NCBI GenBank assembly: GCA_003017855.1
Contig: PYER01000023.1
Location: forward strand, 1-42,114
Direction: 5' to 3'
Length of the DNA stretch: 42,114 nt
Origin: a filamentous cyanobacterium CCT1
GTDB taxonomy: Bacteria; Cyanobacteriota; Cyanobacteriia; Phormidesmidales; Phormidesmidaceae
The notes below the pieces were generated by a model, which saw only the letters and a program-made list of their open reading frames with translations, did no database searches and had not been told where the DNA came from. Position numbers and translations under genes: made by a program. Positions 1 through 8,853 of this stretch are shown in pieces; the stretch's first letter is position 1; the number at the start of each line of letters is the position of its first letter.

Positions 1-1592
1 ACATCTACTCCATTGAAGACCTGGCCGAGCTGATCCACGACCTCAAAAACGCCAACCGCGACGCCCGGGTCAACGTCAAGCTGGTGTCGGAAGTCGGCGT
101 CGGCACCATCGCCGCTGGGGTGGCCAAGGCCCACGCCGACGTGATTCTGATCGCCGGGTTCGACGGCGGCACCGGGGCTTCCCCCCAGACCTCGATCAAG
201 CACGCCGGTCTACCCTGGGAGCTGGGACTGGCCGAAACCCACCAAACCTTGGTGATGAACAACCTGCGCAGCCGCGTAGTGGTCGAGACCGACGGCCAAA
301 TGAAAACGGGCCGTGACGTGGTTATCGCCGCTCTGCTAGGGGCCGAAGAATTCGGCTTTTCCACCGCGCCCCTGGTATCCATGGGCTGCATCATGATGCG
401 GGTCTGCCACCTCAACACCTGCCCGGTGGGCGTTGCCACCCAAGACCCCGAGCTACGCAAGCACTTTATGGGCGACCCCGACCATGTGGTCAACTTTATG
501 ACCTTCATCGCCCAGGATATGCGCGAGCTGATGGCCCAGCTGGGCTTTCGCACCCTGGATGAAATGGTGGGCCGCACCGATGTGCTGGAGCCGAAAGCTG
601 CGATCGCCCACTGGAAGGCCAAAGGGCTGGACCTCTCCCCCATCCTCCACCAGCCTGAGGTTGGCCCCGAAGTCGGGCGCTACTGCCAGATGGCCCAGGA
701 CCATGGCCTGGAGAAGTCGCTGGATATGACCACCCTGCTGGATCTGTGCGAACCTGCGATCGCGCGCGGCGAAAAGGTCAGCGCCACCCTGCCGATCCAA
801 AACGTCAACCGCGTCGTCGGCACCATTCTCGGCAACGAAATCACCAAGCGCCACTGGGAAGGATTGCCGGAGGACACCGTTCACCTCCACTTCCAGGGCA
901 GCGCTGGGCAGAGCTTTGGGGCCTTTGTGCCCAAGGGCGTCACCTTAGAGCTAGAAGGCGAAGCTAACGACTACCTGGGTAAGGGCCTCAGCGGCGGCAA
1001 GCTGATCGTCTACCCGCCCAAGCAGTCCACCTTTGTGCCCGCCGAAAACATCATCACCGGCAATGTGGCCTTCTACGGGGCTACCAGCGGCGAAGCCTAC
1101 ATTCGCGGCCTGGCGGGCGAGCGCTTCTGCGTGCGTAACTCTGGCGTCACGGCGGTGGTGGAAGGGGTGGGCGATCACGCCTGCGAATACATGACTGGCG
1201 GCAAGGCGATCGTGCTGGGTCTCACCGGGCGCAACTTCGCGGCAGGCATGAGCGGCGGCGTCGCCTACGTGCTCGATGAAGCAGGCGATTTTGCCACCCG
1301 CTGCAACACCGAAATGGTGGACCTGGAGCGGCTGGAGGAACCCGAAGAAATTCGCGACCTGCAAGAGCTGATTCAGCGCCACGTCGACTATACCCAGAGC
1401 AAGCGGGGGATCACTCTGCTCAAAGACTGGGAGAACACCGTGCCCAAGTTTGTGAAGGTCATGCCCCGCGACTACAAGCGCGTGCTGCAACACATCCAAA
1501 AAGCCCTGGCCGATGGGCTGACCGGCGACGATGCCCTCACAGCAGCGTTTGAAGAAAATGCCCGCGACGTCGCCCGCATTGGCGGAAGTTAA
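1..1592 (+). CDS. gltB: Glutamate synthase large subunit, C-terminal part (5' end outside window)
   Basis: The large (alpha) subunit of glutamate synthase uses glutamine and 2-oxoglutarate to make two glutamates. The reading frame is open from base 3, so the amidotransferase and central domains lie upstream of the window. The visible part starts in the FMN-binding synthase domain ([15 protein letters not shown], then [10 protein letters not shown]). It continues through the 3Fe-4S ligand pattern C-x5-C-x4-C ([12 protein letters not shown], around base 390) and ends with the GXGXG beta-helix domain. Stop is TAA at 1590-1592. gltD lies downstream, so the NAD(P)H-dependent two-subunit enzyme is more likely than ferredoxin-GOGAT. 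Unusually, gltB and gltD are separated by about 1.8 kb of AT-rich DNA with two other genes, so they are probably not one simple transcript here. Confidence 0.95.
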   Translation, partial: IYSIEDLAELIHDLKNANRDARVNVKLVSEVGVGTIAAGVAKAHADVILIAGFDGGTGASPQTSIKHAGLPWELGLAETHQTLVMNNLRSRVVVETDGQMKTGRDVVIAALLGAEEFGFSTAPLVSMGCIMMRVCHLNTCPVGVATQDPELRKHFMGDPDHVVNFMTFIAQDMRELMAQLGFRTLDEMVGRTDVLEPKAAIAHWKAKGLDLSPILHQPEVGPEVGRYCQMAQDHGLEKSLDMTTLLDLCEPAIARGEKVSATLPIQNVNRVVGTILGNEITKRHWEGLPEDTVHLHFQGSAGQSFGAFVPKGVTLELEGEANDYLGKGLSGGKLIVYPPKQSTFVPAENIITGNVAFYGATSGEAYIRGLAGERFCVRNSGVTAVVEGVGDHACEYMTGGKAIVLGLTGRNFAAGMSGGVAYVLDEAGDFATRCNTEMVDLERLEEPEEIRDLQELIQRHVDYTQSKRGITLLKDWENTVPKFVKVMPRDYKRVLQHIQKALADGLTGDDALTAAFEENARDVARIGGS

Positions 1593-1594
1593 CC

Positions 1595-1672
1595 GTAGGG
1601 TGCATTCGCGAAGCAATGCACCATCATGCAAGGTTTCGCGCACGGTGCATTGCTGGCGCGAATGCACCCTAC
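1595..1672. repeat. Palindromic repeat after gltB
   Basis: The left arm GTAGGGTGCATTCGCG plus GCAATGCACC is repeated inverted on the right side with only a 2-3 base difference between the arms. The arms are about 28 bases and the loop about 20 bases. It begins two bases after the gltB stop codon and can fold into a long hairpin, so it may also serve as terminator or RNA-stabilising element. It resembles the short dispersed palindromes common in cyanobacterial intergenic regions. No second copy is visible in the window. Confidence 0.75.
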
Positions 1673-1683
1673 AGATCCCCTTC

Positions 1684-1947
1684 TTAAACGGAATGCGCCG
1701 CGAGGCTTTTGAGAATAACCGCCGTCACGTTGGAGACCACAGACACGATCGCCGCCGCGATAATCACCCAAATAGCACCTTGAATCATGCGATCAGAAGC
1801 AGTTGAGTTCGTCCGAACAGAATTCTGAGACCGTTTGATGGCTTGACTAAGCTGCTTTACCTCTTGCCGAAGTTCTTTGACTTCCTGACCTAGCTGAAGC
1901 AAAGCATTACGAATATCGTTATTGCTAGGATTCTCTGGTATCTCCAT
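1684..1947 (-). CDS. Small coiled-coil protein with one C-terminal membrane segment
   Basis: This 87-residue protein is not recognised as a named family. The N-terminal half (about residues 10-40) is a charged coiled coil with heptad-like spacing (LGQEVKELRQEVKQLSQAI). It is followed by a Ser/Thr/Asn linker and one hydrophobic helix at about residues 55-80 (IQGAIWVIIAAAIVSVVSNV). This layout resembles small XhlA/holin-like or membrane-tether proteins, but similarity in layout is not homology. It is transcribed divergently from the 416-residue gene at 2031, with 83 bases between the two starts, so they could share a control region. Whether it is functionally tied to that gene is inference. Confidence 0.6.
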   Translation of the reverse strand: MEIPENPSNNDIRNALLQLGQEVKELRQEVKQLSQAIKRSQNSVRTNSTASDRMIQGAIWVIIAAAIVSVVSNVTAVILKSLAAHSV

Positions 1948-2030
1948 AGTCTGCCCTCAACTCAGGTATAGACGAATTTTAGCTGCATCTTTCCTTCTCT
2001 CGTAATTTATAGCTTCACGATCAAGGTGAT

Positions 2031-3281
2031 ATGTATAAAGCAAAGGCACTACTAGGAGAAAAGGCTGGTGAAGTTATTTATGCCAAAGATCCTGACCTGA
2101 CCCATGATTTGTGCAGGCGTTGGAAGATATATTGCTATGAATGCACACAGTTTTTGTATTTCAATGAATCCAAGGACTCTGAAAAACGAGACAACTGGTT
2201 TAGTCATTACGACTACCCAGACAAAAACTGCTCTGAACGCAATTCATCTGACAAAGGCAAGGCTCAGCAAGGTTTTTCATCAGAGTCTCGCGAACAAGAC
2301 TTAGAAACAGCAGAATCCTTCATTGAAAAAGTGTTTTATGGAATCGATCCAGAATTCTTCCAAAGACAAAATTCAGAAGAGATTGAAGACAATTCTAGCT
2401 TGATTCTCTCAAGTATTAAGTGGCTCCAAGAGAACTTGCAGTATAAGTGCAATGCCTGGATCAGTCATTACTGTAGAAAAGTAGGTTTTCTTGGCTGGAA
2501 AAACCCCGGCAGAGAGATTAGCTATTTAATGGACTGGCTTCATGTTTTGTACAGAAGGCATGACGTCCTTGAAAACTTACTTGGTTATTTCATCTCCATC
2601 TATTTATCTTCTGAGTTTGAAATAAATGCTATTCAGGCAAAGTTTGGAACTTCTAGCTCAAACCAAAAAGAAGAGGATTTGATTTGGCTTATAATTTTAG
2701 ATCGAGTAATAGGACAATTGTCAAGCGTAGCTAGAGACGGAGTATCTAGCACTATAATTAACACTGTGGCCTTAAGAACCTTTATAGAGTTCAAAATTCC
2801 TCCTAATGAAAAGAAAACTCCATTTAGAGGGAAGCTGAAATATACCTTGGATAACAAGCAAATGTCGGTCGCCGTCAAGAATCTTGAATCCGGAGATTTG
2901 GTGGAGTATGTGTGTTTTGACAAGGATCATACTAACTACTTCTATTACATAAGATATGGCAAAGGAAATGACATTTCGGATTCTAAGTCAACTGGTTTTT
3001 CAAAAGATGATTCTTTACATCTGCACATGGATGATGATGGCGATCTCGCTGTAAAGGGGTTTCTTGACAGGAAGCTTGCCAAATCTGTAACTAAGGGTAT
3101 TTCAAAAGTTTTGCTCAATGGCTCTGCTTACTCAATGTTGGTATTTCTTAGAAAAGGTTATATCTCTAGAGATGTTGCCGAAAAGGCAGCGCAACTGGCA
3201 TTGAGATTTGAATTTGGAAATTTGAGCCCGCCCGAAGCCTTTGAAAAATTCAGATCTCTTTCTGGTATTAAGACACGGTGA
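2031..3281 (+). CDS. Uncharacterised AT-rich protein with CoiA-like N-terminal Cys/His motif
   Basis: This 416-residue protein has no recognised overall family. The N-terminus carries C35-x2-C38, H59 and C67 (CYEC, then WFSHYDYPDKNC). The spacing is reminiscent of the zinc-binding N-terminal module of competence protein CoiA-like proteins (CxxC, then HFxH, then C). The middle is hydrophilic and partly helical. The last 60 residues contain a helical segment (RDVAEKAAQLALRFEFG). Base composition differs sharply from neighbours: two sampled 60-base lines gave 43% and 32% G+C, against 63% for a line of gltD. No HIP1 octamer is present. These features suggest acquisition by transfer. The start ATG has AAGGTG just upstream at 2023-2028 with very short spacing. 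Function is unknown; a nucleic-acid or defence role is only a guess from the CoiA resemblance. Confidence 0.7.
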   Translation: MYKAKALLGEKAGEVIYAKDPDLTHDLCRRWKIYCYECTQFLYFNESKDSEKRDNWFSHYDYPDKNCSERNSSDKGKAQQGFSSESREQDLETAESFIEKVFYGIDPEFFQRQNSEEIEDNSSLILSSIKWLQENLQYKCNAWISHYCRKVGFLGWKNPGREISYLMDWLHVLYRRHDVLENLLGYFISIYLSSEFEINAIQAKFGTSSSNQKEEDLIWLIILDRVIGQLSSVARDGVSSTIINTVALRTFIEFKIPPNEKKTPFRGKLKYTLDNKQMSVAVKNLESGDLVEYVCFDKDHTNYFYYIRYGKGNDISDSKSTGFSKDDSLHLHMDDDGDLAVKGFLDRKLAKSVTKGISKVLLNGSAYSMLVFLRKGYISRDVAEKAAQLALRFEFGNLSPPEAFEKFRSLSGIKTR

Positions 3282-3292
3282 CATAGCAACCC

Positions 3293-3373
3293 GTAGGATA
3301 GGCAAACGTCGATAGACCATGCCCATCGCCACAAACAAACCATTGATGGGCACGCAGGCTTTGCCCATCCAAC
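3293..3373. repeat. Imperfect inverted repeat upstream of gltD
   Basis: The left part (GTAGGATAGGCAAACG, then GCCCATC) and the right part (GATGGGCACGCAGGC, then TTTGCCCATCCAAC) are imperfectly complementary and can form a branched hairpin. It belongs to the same general type as the palindrome after gltB but differs in sequence. It marks the right edge of the AT-rich insert and ends 37 bases before the gltD start. Confidence 0.55.
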
Positions 3374-3410
3374 AAGTCTCCCAATCAACTTATTCTTCAG
3401 GACAACCACC

Positions 3411-4895
3411 ATGGGAAAACCGACTGGCTTTATGGAATACCTGCGGGAAGTGGCGCAAGAAGTCGCCCCCGCCGATCGCATTCGCAACTGGGACGAGTTT
3501 CACCTTCATATGCCGGAGGAAAACCTCCGCACTCAGGGCGCCCGCTGTATGGACTGCGGCACCCCCTTCTGCCATACCGGCATCACCATCAGCGGCATGG
3601 CCAGCGGCTGCCCGATCAACAACCTGATCCCCGAGTGGAACGACCTGGTTTACCGGGGTCTATGGGAAGAAGCCCTCGATCGCCTGCACAAAACCAACAA
3701 CTTCCCTGAGTTTACCGGGCGCGTTTGCCCCGCCCCCTGCGAAGGCTCCTGCGTGCTGGGCATCACCAGCCCCCCGGTGACGATTAAGAATATTGAGTAT
3801 TCCATTGCCGAAAAAGGCTGGGAGTCGGGCTGGATCACCCCCAACCCTCCCCAGCAGCGCACGGGCAAAAAAGTCGGCGTGATTGGCTCTGGCCCCGCTG
3901 GCCTCGCCGCCGCCGCCCAGCTCAACTCGGCGGGCCACTGGGTGACCGTGTACGAGCGGGCCGATCGCCCCGGTGGCCTGCTGATGTACGGCATCCCCAA
4001 CATGAAGCTGGACAAGCAGCAGGTGGTGCAGCGCCGGTTGGATGTGCTGGAGGCCGAGGGCGTTACCTTTGTGTGCAATACCGAGGTGGGCAAAGACATT
4101 TCGGCAGAAAACCTGCTCAAGGAGTTCGATTCGGTAGTGCTCTGCACGGGTTCCACCAAACCCCGCGACCTGCCCATTGAGGGGCGCGAGCTGAAGGGCA
4201 TCCACTTTGCCATGGAATTTCTCACTGCCAACACGCGATCGCTGCTAGATGGCTACCCCGGCAACGACTACATCTCGGCGGCGGGCAAGGACGTGGTGAT
4301 CATCGGCGGCGGCGACACGGGTACTGACTGTGTGGGCACCTCCATTCGTCACGGCTGCAACAGCGTCACCCAGGTGGAAATCATGCCCCAGCCGCCGGAG
4401 ACGCGATCGGCGGCCAACCCCTGGCCCGAGTGGCCCAAGGTCTACAAGATGGACTACGGCCAGGAGGAAGCCGCCGCCATGTTTGGCGACGACCCCCGCG
4501 CCTACCTGACCACTGCTACCAAGTTTGAGGGTGACGAGCGGGGCAATGTGAAAGCTGTCCACACGGTGCAGATCCAGTGGGGCAAAGACGAAAACGGGCG
4601 GTTTGTGCCGCAGAACGTGCCCGGTACTGAGAAGGTGATCCCCGCCCAACTGGTGTTGCTGGCCATGGGCTTCCTTGGCCCCGAGCAGCCGTTGGTGGAT
4701 GCTTTGGGGCTAGAGAAAGACGGTCGCAGCAACGTGAAGGCCGAGCACGAGCAGTACACCACGTCGATTCCGGGCGTGTTTGCGGCGGGGGATTGTCGCC
4801 GGGGCCAAAGTCTGGTGGTGTGGGCGATCAATGAGGGGCGCGGGGCGGCGCGGGAGTGCGATCGCTACCTGATGGGCACCACCGAACTGCCCTAA
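3411..4895 (+). CDS. gltD: Glutamate synthase small subunit
   Basis: The small (beta) subunit of NAD(P)H glutamate synthase takes electrons from NAD(P)H through FAD and passes them via 4Fe-4S clusters to the large subunit. The 494 residues match the usual family length. N-terminal cluster cysteines are seen at 46, 49, 54 and 67 ([11 protein letters not shown]) and at 106, 110 and 114 (CPAPCEGSC). The FAD-binding motif GSGPAG is at 159-164 and a second nucleotide motif GGGDTG at 299-304. A C-terminal FAD motif ([13 protein letters not shown]) is present. ATG at 3411 is preceded by AGGA at 3399-3402. It sits downstream of gltB, with two unrelated genes between them, so it probably has its own promoter. 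Confidence 0.96.
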   Translation: MGKPTGFMEYLREVAQEVAPADRIRNWDEFHLHMPEENLRTQGARCMDCGTPFCHTGITISGMASGCPINNLIPEWNDLVYRGLWEEALDRLHKTNNFPEFTGRVCPAPCEGSCVLGITSPPVTIKNIEYSIAEKGWESGWITPNPPQQRTGKKVGVIGSGPAGLAAAAQLNSAGHWVTVYERADRPGGLLMYGIPNMKLDKQQVVQRRLDVLEAEGVTFVCNTEVGKDISAENLLKEFDSVVLCTGSTKPRDLPIEGRELKGIHFAMEFLTANTRSLLDGYPGNDYISAAGKDVVIIGGGDTGTDCVGTSIRHGCNSVTQVEIMPQPPETRSAANPWPEWPKVYKMDYGQEEAAAMFGDDPRAYLTTATKFEGDERGNVKAVHTVQIQWGKDENGRFVPQNVPGTEKVIPAQLVLLAMGFLGPEQPLVDALGLEKDGRSNVKAEHEQYTTSIPGVFAAGDCRRGQSLVVWAINEGRGAARECDRYLMGTTELP

Positions 4896-4910
4896 CTTGC
4901 TCACCTAGCA

Positions 4911-4970
4911 ACCGGGTTTCTGGCCTCAACTGCTGAACTAGCAATTGATAATGGTCCAAAGAAACCCGGT
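4911..4970. repeat. Inverted repeat in the gltD/moeZ convergent gap
   Basis: ACCGGGTTTCT at 4911-4921 is exactly inverted at 4960-4970 (AGAAACCCGGT). The right arm is itself nearly palindromic (AAGAAACC-C-GGTTTCTT). It lies just after the gltD stop and could act in transcript termination. It looks like a dispersed cyanobacterial intergenic repeat, but no other copy is visible in the window. Confidence 0.65.
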
Positions 4971-5020
4971 TTCTTCTTTCAATACCTTCGCCAAAACGAG
5001 GGAAGGCTTCTGAAACAGAA

Positions 5021-5050
5021 TGCCCCGATGGAGCAGTTTCCATCAGGGCA
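5021..5050. terminator. Hairpin between convergent gltD and moeZ
   Basis: TGCCCCGATGGA (5021-5032) pairs with TCCATCAGGGCA (5039-5050) with one mismatch and a 6-base loop, followed by TTTGGCGTTT. It lies in the 232-base gap between convergent genes, so it may terminate one or both. The U-tract is weak. Confidence 0.45.
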
Positions 5051-5127
5051 TTTGGCGTTTGCCAGTGTTCAGGTTGCTCGATCGGGGTCGATGGTGAGCA
5101 ATGCCCACCCTTGCGGTTTAATACTCA

Positions 5128-6300
5128 TTAATACTCAGGCACGGAGGAATCTACCTCTTTGCTCCAGGCGGTGATGCCGCCTTTGACGTTAGTACCCTCG
5201 ATGCCGTGCTGCTTGAGAATGCCCAAGGCCTTGGCCGATCGCCCGCCCATCTTGCAGTGCACAATCAGCCGATGGCCGTTGAGCAGCGACTTCACTTTGT
5301 CGACGCCGTCGCCGTTTTCGATGTCGGGCAGCGGCACCAGCACCGAACCCGGAATGCGGGCGATCTCGTACTCGTTGGGATTGCGCACGTCGAGCAGCAG
5401 CACGTTGTCGTCACCACCGTCGAGCACCTGCTTGAGTTCGGTCACGCTCATCTCAGCGAGGCCAGCTTTCTCTTGTTCTTCTTCCATACGCGCCTGGGGA
5501 ATGCCGCAGAATTCTTCGTAGTCGATGAGCTTTTCGATTACTGGGCGCACCGGGTTGGGGCGCAGCTTAAGTTCTCTAAAGGTCATCTCCAGGGCATTGT
5601 AGAGCAGCAGGCGACCGCTGAGGGTATTGCCTGTACCCAAAATTACCTTGATAGTTTCATTGGCCTGAATGACGCCAATAATGCCGGGCAGCACGCCCAG
5701 CACCCCACCTTCGGCGCAGGAGGGCACCAGCCCCGGCGGCGGCGGTTCGGGGTAGAGGTCGCGGTAGTTGGGGCCTTCCTGGTAGTTGAAGACAGTCGCC
5801 TGCCCCTCAAAGCGGAAGATGGAGCCGTAGACGTTGGGCTTACCCAACAGTACGCAGGCGTCGTTGACCAGGTAGCGGGTGGGGAAGTTATCGGTGCCGT
5901 CAACGACAACATCGTAGGGTTCAAAAATATCCAGAGCGTTCTCAGCGCTGAGCCGGGTTTCGTAGAGGTCGACCTGGCAGTGGGGGTTGATTTCGAGAAT
6001 GCGGCTCTTAGCCGACTCAATTTTGGGCTTGCCCACCCACGACTCGCTGTGAATCACCTGGCGGTGTAGGTTTGATTGGTCGACGACATCAAAATCAACA
6101 ATGCCGATACGGCCAATGCCGGCGGCGGCTAGATACAGCAGCAGGGGTGAACCCAGACCCCCGGTGCCCACGCAGAGCACGCTGGCAGCCTTGAGTTTTT
6201 TCTGCCCGTCCAGGCCTACTTCCGGCAAAATGATGTGGCGGGAGTAGCGCTCGTACTCCTCTTTGGTGAGCTGAATGTCGTCCAGATTAGGGTTGAGCAT
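5128..6300 (-). CDS. moeZ: MoeZ-type sulfur-carrier adenylyltransferase/sulfurtransferase (ThiF/MoeB fused to rhodanese)
   Basis: This E1-like enzyme adenylates the C-terminus of MoaD/ThiS-type sulfur carrier proteins, and its rhodanese domain can then deliver sulfur for molybdopterin or related pathways. The protein has 390 residues. The ThiF/MoeB domain covers about 10-270, with the ATP motif GTGGLG at 45-50 and an active-site-type Cys at 195 (PSCAEGGVLG). The rhodanese domain covers about 283-388, with catalytic loop HCKMGGRS and Cys 349. The zinc-binding CxxC pairs of E. coli MoeB/MOCS3 are absent: NYRD at 178-181 stands where the first CxxC would be. This is the pattern recalled for MoeZ-like proteins. 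It lies downstream of a JAMM peptidase gene on the same strand, with a hairpin between them. Confidence 0.92.
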   Translation of the reverse strand: MLNPNLDDIQLTKEEYERYSRHIILPEVGLDGQKKLKAASVLCVGTGGLGSPLLLYLAAAGIGRIGIVDFDVVDQSNLHRQVIHSESWVGKPKIESAKSRILEINPHCQVDLYETRLSAENALDIFEPYDVVVDGTDNFPTRYLVNDACVLLGKPNVYGSIFRFEGQATVFNYQEGPNYRDLYPEPPPPGLVPSCAEGGVLGVLPGIIGVIQANETIKVILGTGNTLSGRLLLYNALEMTFRELKLRPNPVRPVIEKLIDYEEFCGIPQARMEEEQEKAGLAEMSVTELKQVLDGGDDNVLLLDVRNPNEYEIARIPGSVLVPLPDIENGDGVDKVKSLLNGHRLIVHCKMGGRSAKALGILKQHGIEGTNVKGGITAWSKEVDSSVPEY

Positions 6301-6332
6301 GGCCTCGCGAGAGAAACTGTGGCGGTAAAAAC

Positions 6333-6360
6333 AAAAACGGCTTGGGGCGTGACCGTTTTT
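6333..6360 (-). terminator. Hairpin with U-tract between the JAMM gene and moeZ
   Basis: AAAAACGG at 6333-6340 is exactly inverted at 6353-6360 (CCGTTTTT). Read on the minus strand it forms a stem followed by a run of U, directly after the JAMM stop. It could terminate or attenuate transcription before moeZ, so moeZ may be separately initiated. Confidence 0.55.
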
Positions 6361-6374
6361 GACATCTTTTCAGC

Positions 6375-6890
6375 TTAGGACAAGAATGGGGCTTTGTTAG
6401 TAGATGATCCGATCATTTTTACAGGCTCGGGCCGGAACTGGTTCCGCTCATCGAGTCGCCAGCTCTTAAGGTCGATGACCTCACCCTGCACCACTGACAC
6501 GATGACGTAGGAATAGACCGGCCAGGCCAGAGTGCGATCGCACTCCGAAGGCACTGCCTCATGGTCGGGATGGGAGTGATAAACGCCGATAATCTCCAGC
6601 CCCTGCTCGCGCGCCTGCCGCTGCACTTTAAGCAGATCGGCGGGGTCAATCCAGTAGCGATCGCGCTGGCTATGGTCCTGCTCCCCGTCCTCGGCGTAGT
6701 CCAGCAGCGAGGGCTCCCAGGCGTTAGCCACAGGCACAATGCCGGTCACCGTTCGACCCGTTTCCTCAGTACCCTCGACTGCAAATGTCCGCCGCCCCAG
6801 CAGCAGGCCGCAGCCTTCGCGGGGGTAGCAGGCGGTGAGCTCCTGGGCGATCGCCCGGCGGTGTTCGGCCTCAAGATGTAGAGCCGTCAT
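6375..6890 (-). CDS. JAMM/Mov34 (M67-family) metallopeptidase
   Basis: This is a zinc isopeptidase-type protein of 171 residues. The complete JAMM signature is visible: E25, then H105-S-H107, seven residues, S115 and D118 (HSHPDHEAVPSECD). Prokaryotic members cleave after the C-terminal glycine pair of ubiquitin-like sulfur carriers. Mycobacterial Mec, for example, releases cysteine from CysO, whose activation depends on MoeZ. The adjacency to moeZ, 74 bases downstream on the same strand, fits processing of a MoaD/ThiS/CysO-like carrier. No carrier gene is visible in the window. The pairing with a specific carrier is inference. Confidence 0.88.
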   Translation of the reverse strand: MTALHLEAEHRRAIAQELTACYPREGCGLLLGRRTFAVEGTEETGRTVTGIVPVANAWEPSLLDYAEDGEQDHSQRDRYWIDPADLLKVQRQAREQGLEIIGVYHSHPDHEAVPSECDRTLAWPVYSYVIVSVVQGEVIDLKSWRLDERNQFRPEPVKMIGSSTNKAPFLS

Positions 6891-6953
6891 AGACAGTCCC
6901 AGGGAGCAATTACAGTGTGGCTAGCCACGGGGGCTTACGCTTCTGAAGAACAT

Positions 6954-8651
6954 CTAATTTATGATTTCAGGCGGTGAGCCCAGGTTGCTCACCGCCCGCT
7001 CTAGACGGGCCAGGGCGCGGTTGTAGTCGAGCACGGCGGTCACCAGGTTGCCCTCGGCCTCGGCCAGCTCACGGGTGGCGGTCAGCACATCGAGCTGGGT
7101 ACCCACCCCGGCGTTGAAGCGCAGGGTAGCCAGCTCCAGCGCCTCCTCAGCCTGGTTGACGGCCACAGAGGCCGTATCGATGTTGGACTGGTTGGCCACC
7201 AGGGTGTAGTAGGCTTCTTCCACCTGAACGCGAATATCGTTGCGAGCGCTTTCAAACTCGAACTCGTCGGTTTGAATGTCGAGTTCATTTTGGGTTGCCC
7301 TGGCTCGGGCGGCACCGGCATCAAAGAGCCGCCAGCTCAGCTGTGCCCCCAGTGAAAACCCGTCGTTTAAGCCAGTAGTGGCCCCCGTCGATGACCCCAG
7401 CACGCTTTGCAAGCCATACTGACCAAACACCCCCAGATTAGGGCGAACAGTGGACAGACTGATCTGCCGTTGGGCGTCGTTAAACTCCCGCTCCACCAAA
7501 AACTGCTCTAGCTCAGCCCGATTTTGGTAGGCCAGCACAATGCTTTCTTCTAAAGAAAGCGGCCAGGCGCCCGCTATATTGACCGCCAGCGAGGTCAGCT
7601 CGATCGACGGAGGCACATTGAGCCGTCGGGACAGCTGCCGCTGGGCAATTTCCCGCTGGCTGGCGGCCTGGGTCAGGGTTTGGCGGGCGTTAGCGACCTG
7701 TACTTCGGCCCGCAGCACGTCAAAGCGGGTGCCGACTCCGACCTCTTCGCGCAGCTGGCTGTCGCGCAGGTTGCGCTCGGCCTCCTCTAAGAAAGCTTGA
7801 TTGATGCGAATCTGCTCGATCGCCTCCTGCACGGCGTAGTAGTCGGTGATGGTGTTGAGCCGCAGGTCTTCACGGGTTTGCTCCAGCTGAAGCTCAGACA
7901 GCCTCACCTGCCGCTCTGCCGCTGAAATCCGGGCCGATCGCTCCCCTGAGAGGCCCAGGTCGTAGTCGGTTCTGAGGGTGGTCGATCCGGTGGTGGTGGT
8001 GATATCGCCGCCCCCAAACTGGCTGCCGCCTCCTGAGGAAGACTGGTTTGTGGTTTGCAGACTGCCGGTGAGATCAACTGTTGGGTACAGTGACGCGCGC
8101 TCGGCGCGGAGCCCGGCCTGGCTCCGCTCTAGCTGCAGCAGGGCAATGCGTAACTCCTCGCTGTTACGGTAGGCCAACTCAATCGCGGTCTCGAGCGACA
8201 GGGGCTGGGTGCCCACAATCTCGACCTCTTCGGGCCGTGTCGGCACCAGCAGCGGATTGGCCTCAGGGGTGAGGTACTCAGGCGGTACATCAAACCCCTG
8301 ATCGGTCGGTCGATCCGACTGGGGCAGTGGTAGGCCAGACTGGGCTGGAGCGGACAAGTAGTCCTCCTCGTCGCCATCGGTAGAGAGGGGCACGGCCTCT
8401 TCCCCTGGCTCCAGCCCCGCACCCGTCGGGTTAGCGGGCGCAGGTTGCTCGTCAAGGATGAGGGGCTCTGGATCGGCTGGAGTCTCTGCTTCGATCTGGG
8501 CGATCGCTACCCCTTCTGCACCATCAGCCTTGGCTAAAGATTCGGCGGCAAAATTGGGAGCCGCCAGTCCCACAGCAGACCAGCCAGATAGGGTAATGCC
8601 TAAGCTTAGGGGTATCAGGCAGCGTCGATAGGAGTAAAGCATAGACACCAT
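6954..8651 (-). CDS. TolC-family outer membrane efflux protein
   Basis: The periplasm-spanning outer membrane channel works with RND, MFS or ABC exporters. The protein has 565 residues. It starts with a signal peptide (basic YSYRR, then a hydrophobic stretch to about residue 31). An acidic/proline-rich region of about 110 residues follows, then two internally related TolC halves. The halves begin near PLSLETAIELAYRNSEELRI (first) and PLSLEESIVLAYQNRAELEQ (second), each with a long helical hairpin. Two ATGs three codons apart could be the start; the upstream one is given. No exporter or membrane-fusion gene is adjacent, so the partner is not known from context. The proline-rich N-terminal extension is longer than in E. 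coli TolC. Confidence 0.9.
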   Translation of the reverse strand: MVSMLYSYRRCLIPLSLGITLSGWSAVGLAAPNFAAESLAKADGAEGVAIAQIEAETPADPEPLILDEQPAPANPTGAGLEPGEEAVPLSTDGDEEDYLSAPAQSGLPLPQSDRPTDQGFDVPPEYLTPEANPLLVPTRPEEVEIVGTQPLSLETAIELAYRNSEELRIALLQLERSQAGLRAERASLYPTVDLTGSLQTTNQSSSGGGSQFGGGDITTTTGSTTLRTDYDLGLSGERSARISAAERQVRLSELQLEQTREDLRLNTITDYYAVQEAIEQIRINQAFLEEAERNLRDSQLREEVGVGTRFDVLRAEVQVANARQTLTQAASQREIAQRQLSRRLNVPPSIELTSLAVNIAGAWPLSLEESIVLAYQNRAELEQFLVEREFNDAQRQISLSTVRPNLGVFGQYGLQSVLGSSTGATTGLNDGFSLGAQLSWRLFDAGAARARATQNELDIQTDEFEFESARNDIRVQVEEAYYTLVANQSNIDTASVAVNQAEEALELATLRFNAGVGTQLDVLTATRELAEAEGNLVTAVLDYNRALARLERAVSNLGSPPEIIN

Positions 8652-8853
8652 GGGCTATCAGTAGCAAAAATGAGTCACCAACCGGGAAAAATACAGTTTT
8701 CTGCCTCAGCTTTTTAGCATATCGGCACCAGGGATTACTTTAGCCCACCCTCAGCAATCTACCCCCTCAGACAGAGCCAGATTTGCCCAGCCAGGCGCAA
8801 GTCAGCCCTAGGTTTCCCGACCATAGCTTAGCAAACTAAACGGTTTAGTACAA

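Noticed and set aside
951-1667. Long open frame antisense to gltB
   Set aside because: It mirrors the codon bias of a GC-rich real gene on the other strand and has no family signature; the plus strand is clearly gltB.
5206-6069. 287-codon open frame antisense to moeZ
   Set aside because: moeZ is unmistakable on the minus strand with all motifs; the antisense frame is a compositional shadow.
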